Positions 38,000-46,129 of a stretch of 64,000 nt of DNA are shown here, piece by piece. The DNA lies in NCBI GenBank assembly GCA_023259675.1, contig JALRGT010000003.1:1-64000 (forward strand), given 5' to 3'. The stretch comes from Flavobacterium sp. (GTDB taxonomy: Bacteria; Bacteroidota; Bacteroidia; Flavobacteriales; Flavobacteriaceae). The notes under the pieces are model-generated. The model worked only from the letters and a program-made list of their open reading frames with translations, did no database searches and was not told the origin of the DNA. The position numbers and the translations under genes are program-made. Position 1 is the first letter of the stretch; the number at the start of each line of letters is the position of its first letter.

Positions 38000-38314
38000 A
38001 TGACACGGAACGCTTTTAAAATGAAATTAAAACCTGGTTTTGAACAGGAATATAAAAAAAGACACGATGAAATTTGGCCTGAATTGGCAAGCCTGCTTTC
38101 TGAATCAGGCATTCAGGATTACTCTATTTTTCTGGATGAAGAGACGTTAATTCTTTTTGCGGTTCAAAAAATAAGTGATGATTTTGATATGGAATTTTTA
38201 CCCAATCACCCAATTGTAAAAAAATGGTGGGCTTACATGGGTGACATTATGGATACAAATCCAGACAATTCTCCTATTTCCAAAACTTTAAAAGAAGTGT
38301 TCCATTTAGATTAA
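38000..38314 (+). CDS. rhaM: L-rhamnose mutarotase
   Basis: 'FKMKLKPGFEQEYKKRHDEIWPELASLLSESGIQDYSIFLDEETLILFAV ... KKWWAYMGDIMDTN'. Confidence 0.93.
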   Translation: MTRNAFKMKLKPGFEQEYKKRHDEIWPELASLLSESGIQDYSIFLDEETLILFAVQKISDDFDMEFLPNHPIVKKWWAYMGDIMDTNPDNSPISKTLKEVFHLD

Positions 38315-38497
38315 ACCCGTTGGGTGTAATTAGTTTTTAATGATAGTTTTTCGTCAGTTCGAGTAATTTTCGATAGAAAATTGTATCGAGAACAAGAAAA
38401 TTTCATTAAAAACGATTCTCGATACATTTTTTGTTCCGCTTTACTGCACAAAAAACACTCGAATTGACGTTTTTAATAATTACACCCAACCGGGTTT
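38313..38497. repeat. full-length copy of nested palindromic repeat element (inverted relative to 2478-2663)
   Basis: outer arms aaacccgttgggtgtaatta / taattacaccca(a)ccgggttt; contains modules 38352-38393 and 38415-38469. Confidence 0.85.
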
Positions 38498-38538
38498 AGA
38501 TTAAATATATTAGTATTTTAAAAAAACAATACCCAACC

Positions 38539-40971
38539 ATGAATTCGAAAAAACTCTTACTATATTCCTTTCTAATACTATTTTCTAGCTTCATCATTAA
38601 TGCGCAAGAAAGAGTTACTATTGAATTAAATAAAGGATGGAAATTCGAAAAAGGGAAAAACGAAAAAGCATTTGAAACTAATTTCAATGATTCGAAATGG
38701 GAAAATGTAACCGTTCCGCATGACTGGGCGATTTATGGTCCTTTTGACAAAGAAATAGACAAACAAGTTACTGCCATTCTACAAAATGGAGAAAAAATAC
38801 CAACCGAGAAAACAGGACGAACCGGAGCGCTTCCTTACATTGGCGAAGCCTGGTACCGCAATCAATTTGTGGTTCCTAATTTCGATAAAAACAAAAAAGT
38901 AATACTGCTTTTTGAAGGCGCCATGAGCGAACCTAAAGTATATCTTAATGGTAAAAAAGTAGGGGAATGGAATTATGGTTACAATTATTTTTATTTTGAC
39001 ATAACAGATTTTATAACTCCCAACGGTAAAAATAACTTAGCCGTACATCTATCTAATTTAGGTTCCTCTTCACGTTGGTATCCCGGAGCAGGCTTGTACC
39101 GAAAAGTAAAATTGATAGTCAAAAACAAAGAAGGTATTGACCAATGGGGAACTTTTATAACCACGCCAATGGTCACCGCCGATTTGGCAAAAATAAATAT
39201 CAAGACAAAAGTATCGGGTGAAAATCTTCAAATTAAAACCATCATAAAAGATGCTTCCGGTAATGAAGTAGCCTCTAATGAAACAAATACCCTTTTCGGC
39301 AATGAATTCGAACAAAACATAGCCGTTAAAAATCCAAATTTATGGAGCCCTGAGTCGCCTTACCTTTACATTGCTACAACTCAAATTTATGCAGATGATA
39401 TCCTGAAAGACGAAACCACTACCCGTTTTGGAATTCGGGAAATTAAATACGAAGCCAACAAAGGATTTAGTTTGAATGGCGAAGTTCGAAAATTTAAAGG
39501 TGTTTGTTTGCACCATGATTTAGGTCCAATTGGAACCGCAATCAATAAAGCAGCTTTGCGTAGACAATTGACTATTCTTAAAAAGATGGGTTGTGATGCT
39601 ATTCGAAGCTCTCACAACATGCCTTCCTTGGAACAATTGGAATTATGTGACGAAATGGGCTTCATGTTCCTAGCGGAAAGCTTTGACGAATGGGCGAAAC
39701 CAAAAGTAAAAAATGGATACCATCGTTTCTTTGATAGCGATGCCGAAAAAGATTTGGTAAATTTGATTCATGCCACCCGAAACCATCCTTGTATCGTGAT
39801 GTGGAGTTCCGGAAATGAAGTGCCAGACCAACATGGAGCCGAAGGTGTAAAACGTGCCAAATGGTTGCAAGAAATTTTTCATCGAGAAGACCCTACCCGT
39901 CCCGTAACGGTTGGTATGGATCAGGTAAAAGCGACCATGGAATCCGGATTTGGAGCCCTATTGGATATTCCAGGTTTGAATTATCGCGTGCACTTGTATG
40001 AGGAAGCTTTTAAAAAATTTCCACAAGGATTTATTTTAGGTTCAGAAACAGCCTCCACTGTAAGTTCCCGTGGCATTTATAAATTCCCTGTAACAATAGC
40101 AAAATCAAAACAATATGATGATTTTCAATGTTCTTCTTATGATTTAGAATATTGCAGTTGGTCCAATTTACCTGATGACGATTTTGTTTTACAAGATGAT
40201 AAACCATGGGTTATTGGCGAATTTGTTTGGACAGGCTTTGATTATTTGGGAGAACCAACACCTTATGACGAAAAATGGCCGTCTCGAAGTTCTTATTTTG
40301 GGATGTGCGATTTGGCCGGAATCCCAAAAGACCGATACTATTTATACCGTAGCCGATGGAATACTACCGACAAAACATTACATATTTTACCGCATTGGAA
40401 TTGGGAAGGACGCGAAGGGCAAACCACTCCGGTTTTTGTGTATACCAATTACGAAAGTGCCGAACTTTTTGTCAACGGAAAAAGTATGGGAATCCAGAAA
40501 AAAAACAACACGACACCGCAAAACCGATACCGTTTGATGTGGATGGATGTCAAATACGAGCCCGGAACTTTAAAAGTGGTGGCTTTAGACAAAGATGGAA
40601 AATCTGTTGCCGAAGAATCTATTCGTACAGCCGGAAAACCGTACCAAATTAAACTCGAGACTGACCGCAATGATTTGGATGCCAATGGCGAAGATTTGGC
40701 CTTTGTAACCGTTTCTGTTGTCGATAAAGATGGAAATCCCTGTCCTACAGCAACCAATCAATTACAATTTAATGTTACCGGAAAAGGCACCTATCGTGCC
40801 GCCTGTAATGGTGATGCCACTTCATTAGAACAATTCCACTTACCCACCATGAAATTATTCAGCGGTAAATTAGTTGCCTTGGTGCAATCAACTTCCGAAG
40901 GGGGGAAAATCGAGTTGAAAGTAAAAGGGAAAGGATTAAAAACGGCAACCATTGCATTGCAATCTAACTGA
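38539..40971 (+). CDS. GH2-family glycosidase (beta-galactosidase-like)
   Basis: 'VTVPHDWAIYGPF', 'GVCLHHDLGPIGTAINKAALRRQLTILKKMGCDAIRSSHNMPS', 'MWSSGNEVPDQ', 'GEFVWTGFDYLGEPTPY'. Confidence 0.93.
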   Translation: MNSKKLLLYSFLILFSSFIINAQERVTIELNKGWKFEKGKNEKAFETNFNDSKWENVTVPHDWAIYGPFDKEIDKQVTAILQNGEKIPTEKTGRTGALPYIGEAWYRNQFVVPNFDKNKKVILLFEGAMSEPKVYLNGKKVGEWNYGYNYFYFDITDFITPNGKNNLAVHLSNLGSSSRWYPGAGLYRKVKLIVKNKEGIDQWGTFITTPMVTADLAKINIKTKVSGENLQIKTIIKDASGNEVASNETNTLFGNEFEQNIAVKNPNLWSPESPYLYIATTQIYADDILKDETTTRFGIREIKYEANKGFSLNGEVRKFKGVCLHHDLGPIGTAINKAALRRQLTILKKMGCDAIRSSHNMPSLEQLELCDEMGFMFLAESFDEWAKPKVKNGYHRFFDSDAEKDLVNLIHATRNHPCIVMWSSGNEVPDQHGAEGVKRAKWLQEIFHREDPTRPVTVGMDQVKATMESGFGALLDIPGLNYRVHLYEEAFKKFPQGFILGSETASTVSSRGIYKFPVTIAKSKQYDDFQCSSYDLEYCSWSNLPDDDFVLQDDKPWVIGEFVWTGFDYLGEPTPYDEKWPSRSSYFGMCDLAGIPKDRYYLYRSRWNTTDKTLHILPHWNWEGREGQTTPVFVYTNYESAELFVNGKSMGIQKKNNTTPQNRYRLMWMDVKYEPGTLKVVALDKDGKSVAEESIRTAGKPYQIKLETDRNDLDANGEDLAFVTVSVVDKDGNPCPTATNQLQFNVTGKGTYRAACNGDATSLEQFHLPTMKLFSGKLVALVQSTSEGGKIELKVKGKGLKTATIALQSN

Positions 40972-40985
40972 AATTTAGACTCAAA

Positions 40986-42065
40986 ATGAAACAAAATAGA
41001 ATAGGTATTTTAGTGCTGCTACTGGTTTGTCTTGGAAATCTTTCTTGGGCACAGGACAATCGTAGTTTCAAAGTTTTTCAATTTCCTGCCAATAAAATTC
41101 CAACTATTGACGGAAACACGGATGACTGGAAAATCGTACCCGAAAATTATGCCGTGGGTATGAATGAATTATGGGAAGACAGTGGCAAGCACGCTAAAAC
41201 AGATCCTAAAAATCTGGACATCAGTGTAAAAGTCGCTTGGATAAAAGGACTTAACCGTCTCTACTTTTTATACGAAGCTTATGATGATTATTGGGATTTT
41301 TCGTTACCGGGATTGCACAATGATACTTTTGAGCTAATAGTTGATGCCGACCAATCAGGAGGACCTTTTATCGATCGTTTTCATCCGAATAAATCCCTTG
41401 TAAATACGATGGATGGGTATTTTTCTTTTCATGGCGTTCACGCACAAAACTACCATATTTTCACTCCTGCCGAAGGAAAAGATTGGACCTTGGTTTGGGG
41501 CAGTCAACCTTGGATTAAAGAATTACCGTATGCCAATGCCGCTACGCAATATCATTTTAAACCCGGCGAATCCGGTAAAATGACTTTGGAATTTTGGATT
41601 ACCCCTTTTGATTATGCCGGAAATACCCCTGATAGAGCCGTTGAATCCATTTTGGAAGAAAATAAAAATATCGGACTTTGTTGGGCGGTTATCGACTATG
41701 ATGATGTGAACAAAGAAGCGAATAATGGGTTTTGGAATTTATCCAAAGAGCACACCATGTACGGAAATTCGTCGTTTAGCCTACCTTTTAAATTAATGCC
41801 TTTGGAAGCCGAATTCAAAAAACCAATGGCAGCACAATGGATATTTGATGTCATAGACATGAACAGAAGAATGGTCTCTTTTACAGATCAATCCGAAGGA
41901 GAAATTACCTCTTGGAAATGGGACTTTGGAGACGGAACCACTTCTTCAGAACAAAATCCGATACATCAGTATAAAGAAGCTGGAAAATACATTGTATTTT
42001 TAACTATTGAAGGTCCAAAAGGCAACTCCCGAATGTCTAAAATTTGGGACGTCGCAGTAAAATAG
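40986..42065 (+). CDS. secreted sugar-binding protein: CBM9-like domain plus PKD domain
   Basis: 'FPANKIPTIDGNTDDWKIVPENYAVGMNELWED' CBM9-like; C-terminal 'SWKWDFGDGTTSSEQNPIHQYKEAGKYIVFLTI' PKD. Confidence 0.75.
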   Translation: MKQNRIGILVLLLVCLGNLSWAQDNRSFKVFQFPANKIPTIDGNTDDWKIVPENYAVGMNELWEDSGKHAKTDPKNLDISVKVAWIKGLNRLYFLYEAYDDYWDFSLPGLHNDTFELIVDADQSGGPFIDRFHPNKSLVNTMDGYFSFHGVHAQNYHIFTPAEGKDWTLVWGSQPWIKELPYANAATQYHFKPGESGKMTLEFWITPFDYAGNTPDRAVESILEENKNIGLCWAVIDYDDVNKEANNGFWNLSKEHTMYGNSSFSLPFKLMPLEAEFKKPMAAQWIFDVIDMNRRMVSFTDQSEGEITSWKWDFGDGTTSSEQNPIHQYKEAGKYIVFLTIEGPKGNSRMSKIWDVAVK

Positions 42066-42087
42066 ATACCACTAAAAAACTTAAGAT

Positions 42088-43377
42088 ATGAAAAAAAGAC
42101 TTAAATCACATTTAACCGTAACCTTAGCCGTAATAGTGCTCATGGGGTGTAAAGCAGACCAAAAAAGAACAACTTCCACAATCACTTTAACGAATAATTC
42201 AGATCTAGTATTATCCGAAAAAGCAGTTACTGTAAAAAGGAGTCTCATTGATGGTAATGAAAGCAAAAAAGGTTTTCCTCTTTTAATCTATAAAACCGAC
42301 ACTATCCCTTCACAAGTCAATGATTTGGACGGAGACGGAAAATGGGACGAACTCTTTTTAATTACCCCTTTTGCGGCAAAAGAAAAGAAAAAAGTTGAAT
42401 TGAAATGGGTAGAAACAGCTCCACAATTCCCCATCCGAACCAGTGTGCGATTTGGAAAAAGGGAAGCCGAAAACATTCCGCTGCAACCGGCAACCGAAGA
42501 AACAATAAATGCTCATGAAGTCTATAAAAAACTAGGCTTTCAAAAATACCAAACCGATGGTCCTTCATGGGAAAATGACAAAGTAGGTTTCAGACATTAT
42601 TTGGATGGTCGAAATGCCAAAGATGTTTTTGCTAAAAAAACGCCAGCCATTACACCGGAAGATGTTGGTATTAACAGCTTGGGTGCTGTAGAAGATAATT
42701 ATCATGTCATGCACGATTGGGGACGAGATGTTTTTCCGGTAGGAAGTTCGGCTGGCCTTGGCGGTTTTGCGTTACTCGTAGGTGATGAAATTACCCGCCT
42801 TGGAATACTAGGGAATGACACCTTAAACAATATCGAAAAAACCACCTTTAAAATTGTAAGCGAAGGTCCGGAAAATTCCGTTTTACACTATACGTATCAA
42901 AATTGGAATGCTTCTGAAAATAAATATCAGGCAAAAGAAACGACGTCCATCTGGCCTGGAATGTATGGTTATAAAAACACCGTAAGTCTGGATGGATTGA
43001 AAGGTAATGAAATGTTGTTAATCGCCTTGTCTAACATCAACAACCAAAACCCTTTAAATGTTGTTGAAGTAGGCAATTTTGTTTGCTTTATCCAACATGA
43101 TAATTTAACCTATAACCGCGAATGGATTTTAGGTTCGGCTATAATTGTTCCCAAAAAAGGCTACAATGGCTATATGGAAGCACCTAAAACAGGACAACTA
43201 ACCGACTCTTATTTGGCTAAATTTAAAGTTCAAAACAACGAACCAATTAGCTATTATGCAATTGCCGGATGGGAATTGAGTGCCGATAAAAACTTCAAAG
43301 ATTCCGCTTATTTCAATAAGTATGTGATTAACCTAGCCAAACAACTGGATGCTGAAATTCAGATTGAAATACACTAA
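42088..43377 (+). CDS. DUF4861 domain lipoprotein
   Basis: lipobox 'VLMGCKAD'; 'GPSWENDKVGFRHYLDGRNAKDVFAKKTPAI', 'YHVMHDWGRDVFPVGSSAGLGGFALL' typical of DUF4861 PUL proteins. Confidence 0.8.
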   Translation: MKKRLKSHLTVTLAVIVLMGCKADQKRTTSTITLTNNSDLVLSEKAVTVKRSLIDGNESKKGFPLLIYKTDTIPSQVNDLDGDGKWDELFLITPFAAKEKKKVELKWVETAPQFPIRTSVRFGKREAENIPLQPATEETINAHEVYKKLGFQKYQTDGPSWENDKVGFRHYLDGRNAKDVFAKKTPAITPEDVGINSLGAVEDNYHVMHDWGRDVFPVGSSAGLGGFALLVGDEITRLGILGNDTLNNIEKTTFKIVSEGPENSVLHYTYQNWNASENKYQAKETTSIWPGMYGYKNTVSLDGLKGNEMLLIALSNINNQNPLNVVEVGNFVCFIQHDNLTYNREWILGSAIIVPKKGYNGYMEAPKTGQLTDSYLAKFKVQNNEPISYYAIAGWELSADKNFKDSAYFNKYVINLAKQLDAEIQIEIH

Positions 43378-43413
43378 TAAATTAACCGACCAAAAACTAT
43401 AAATTTTAAAATT

Positions 43414-44766
43414 ATGAAACGCCACCACATTCCTGTTTTGACTTTGTTATTTTTAGGCAGTTTTACAACTGTTTCCGCACAAGCCAATGATGCTACAGCT
43501 CCCTTACATTTACTTCAACCCGATTACCCAACACCTTATGTAGTTCCTCAGCAAGAAGGAATCAAAACGGTTTTGGATCGGGTATATATTTTTTTAGAAA
43601 ACAATTCGGCTTCTAAAATTGTAAATGCAAAAACTAAAGAAGTCATTACCAATTATAAAAAGAAAAACGAAGATATTGCTTTCGAAAAAGGAGCTTTCCG
43701 ATTGACAAGCTATGAATGGGGAGTTACCTATGCAGGGATGTTACTGGCTGCTAAGGCAACCGGTGATCAAAAATATGCTGACTATTCGAACAAGCGCATC
43801 CAATTAATTGCGGATATCGCCGAAAATTATTCGGAGAAAAACATCAAAGATCCAGATATGCTCAAAACCCTCCATCCGGAAGCATTAGATTTTGCCGGTG
43901 CTCTTTGTGCCGCCTTTATAAAAGCGAAAAAAGACGGACTAAAAGCGAATGTCGATCCCTTAATTAATAACTACATTGACTTCATCAGTAATAAACAATT
44001 CAGATTGACTGACGGAACATTAGCTAGAAACAGACCTCAAGACAACACCCTTTGGCTTGATGACATGTTCATGAGTGTACCGGCACTGGCTCAAATGGGG
44101 GCTTATACGGGTGATGTTAAATATTTTGACGATGCGGTGAAACAAGTCAATCAATTCTCCCAAAGAATGTTCAACAAAGAAAAAGGTATATTTATGCACG
44201 GTTGGGTACAATCAATGGAAGACCATCCACAGTTTCACTGGGGTAGAGCCAATGGTTGGGCAGTAATGGCTATGGTAGAATTAATGGACGTGTTACCAAA
44301 AAATCATCCTGGATATGCAGGCGTTTTAGCACAATTGCAAGCCCATATCAAAGGATTGGTCAAATACCAAGACGGCACCGGTTTTTGGCATCAATTATTG
44401 GACAGAAATGACACCTATTTAGAAACCTCAGCTACTGCCATTTATACCTATTCCATAGCAAAAGCGATTAACAAAGGCTACATCAATAAAGCAGCTTATG
44501 CTCCTGCGGTATTATTAGGTTGGAATGCCGTGGCAACCAAAGTTAACGATAAAGGTCAGGTAGAAGGAACCTGCGTGGGAACCGGAATGGGATTTGACCC
44601 TGCTTTTTACTACTATCGCCCTATCAATGTTTTTGCGGCTCATGGCTACGGACCCGTTTTATTAGCTGGTGCCGAAGTACTATTATTATTGAAAGACAAT
44701 CAGTTTGAAATTAATGATAGCTCTATCCAATTAAAAATAGAAGGTAAAAACAATCAGGAGAAATGA
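43414..44766 (+). CDS. GH88/GH105-type unsaturated glucuronyl/galacturonyl hydrolase
   Basis: 'YEWGVTYAGMLLAAKATGD', 'LWLDDMFMSVPALAQMG', 'HWGRANGWAVMAMVELMDVLP', 'ETSATAIYTYSIAKAINKGYI'. Confidence 0.9.
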   Translation: MKRHHIPVLTLLFLGSFTTVSAQANDATAPLHLLQPDYPTPYVVPQQEGIKTVLDRVYIFLENNSASKIVNAKTKEVITNYKKKNEDIAFEKGAFRLTSYEWGVTYAGMLLAAKATGDQKYADYSNKRIQLIADIAENYSEKNIKDPDMLKTLHPEALDFAGALCAAFIKAKKDGLKANVDPLINNYIDFISNKQFRLTDGTLARNRPQDNTLWLDDMFMSVPALAQMGAYTGDVKYFDDAVKQVNQFSQRMFNKEKGIFMHGWVQSMEDHPQFHWGRANGWAVMAMVELMDVLPKNHPGYAGVLAQLQAHIKGLVKYQDGTGFWHQLLDRNDTYLETSATAIYTYSIAKAINKGYINKAAYAPAVLLGWNAVATKVNDKGQVEGTCVGTGMGFDPAFYYYRPINVFAAHGYGPVLLAGAEVLLLLKDNQFEINDSSIQLKIEGKNNQEK

Positions 44767-46109
44767 GACTACAAACATTTTTAAACACAATCTTCATATG
44801 GATTACCGCTATCTCTTTTGGTCAAATTGGGACTCGTTTTCCATCCGAAAAAAAGACAATCAAAGACCCTGTTACGGGTCATGAATTAATATTTCTAACA
44901 ACTAAACCAGCTGGTGATTCCAAAACCTATCCAACGCATCCTCAATGGACATCTGATGGAGAATGGATAATATTTAGATCCAGCCGAGTTAAGGGCGAAG
45001 CCATGGCGGTCAATGAAAAATCTGGTGAGCTGGTTCAAGTTACGGAAGGCGGCTATAACGGAACCTTATGCATAGCACAAAAGTCAATGAAACTGTACTT
45101 TATGCGAAAAGGACAAGCAGACAAAATGCAAATCATGGAAGTCAATCTTCAAGCTGTTTTTACAGACAGTAAAGCGGGAAAAATGAAACCTGTTTCTGCT
45201 TACGAAAGAGTTTGCGGGACTACAAATCCAGAAATGGGAGCTTCCGGTGATATGGCATTGGATGCCGATGAAGAAAGGGTTTATTTTAGGGTTGGAAAAG
45301 AAGAAGCCGCCAAACATTTGGATGCAGGAGTTGTTCTTGAAAAAAGTTTTGGCCCCAGAAATATGGGTGCAGGCCCTGGCGGAATTGGCAGTATGGATTT
45401 GAATACCGGCAAGTTGAAACACGTTGTTTCAGTTCCTTTCCAAATTGGACACATCCAATCGAACATCTGGAATCCAGGAGAAATTGTTTTTTGCTGGGAA
45501 ACTGGAGGGAAATCACCGCAACGTACTTGGACCGTTATGGCAGACGGAACCGGTTTGCGTCCGCTATATCCTGAAGCTGCGTATGAATGGGTAACTCATG
45601 AAGCAGTAATTTCTAAAGATGAAGTAGCCATGGCTATTATGGGACATCGAAAAATTGACATTGAGAAAGATGCTCCAGTGGAAATTGCCGAGAACGGTGA
45701 AATTAGAAATCCTGTCAATCCTGGGCAAGAAAGCAATTGGGGAGCTACAGGAACCCGCGAAAAACCTACGGGTCTTGCCATTGTCAATCTAAGAACCAGA
45801 GAGATGATTATTGCTGGACAAACGAAAAGTGGCAGTGGTTTATGGCACGTACATGGTTCTGCCGATGGGCGATGGGCTGTAGGCGATGATTTTTCTAGAA
45901 GTTTATATTTAATTGACCGAAAAACAAACGAAATGATACTACTCACCACCGGTCATAAAGAAACCGCCGCAGACCATGTGCATCCAACTTTTAACCGAGA
46001 GGGAACCAAAATACAAATCCAATCGGCAATGCTTTCTGAAGACAATAAATCAATGAATATCTGCATCGTTCCTGTCCCTGAAGAGTGGCTGAAACGAAAT
46101 ACCAAATAA
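44763..46109 (+). CDS. oligogalacturonate lyase-like protein (PL22), second copy
   Basis: 'KDPVTGHELIFLTTKPAGDSKTYPTHPQWTSDGEWIIFRS', 'HIQSNIWNPGEIVFCWETGGKSPQRTW'. Confidence 0.88.
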   Translation: MRLQTFLNTIFIWITAISFGQIGTRFPSEKKTIKDPVTGHELIFLTTKPAGDSKTYPTHPQWTSDGEWIIFRSSRVKGEAMAVNEKSGELVQVTEGGYNGTLCIAQKSMKLYFMRKGQADKMQIMEVNLQAVFTDSKAGKMKPVSAYERVCGTTNPEMGASGDMALDADEERVYFRVGKEEAAKHLDAGVVLEKSFGPRNMGAGPGGIGSMDLNTGKLKHVVSVPFQIGHIQSNIWNPGEIVFCWETGGKSPQRTWTVMADGTGLRPLYPEAAYEWVTHEAVISKDEVAMAIMGHRKIDIEKDAPVEIAENGEIRNPVNPGQESNWGATGTREKPTGLAIVNLRTREMIIAGQTKSGSGLWHVHGSADGRWAVGDDFSRSLYLIDRKTNEMILLTTGHKETAADHVHPTFNREGTKIQIQSAMLSEDNKSMNICIVPVPEEWLKRNTK

Positions 46110-46129
46110 CCTTTCAAAAAAAATTCATC

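Noticed and set aside
46085-46129. Upstream start of the GH2 ORF overlapping the PL22 gene end
   Set aside because: Non-ATG start and the signal peptide begins at MIKMSKQFSFTFVFLL.
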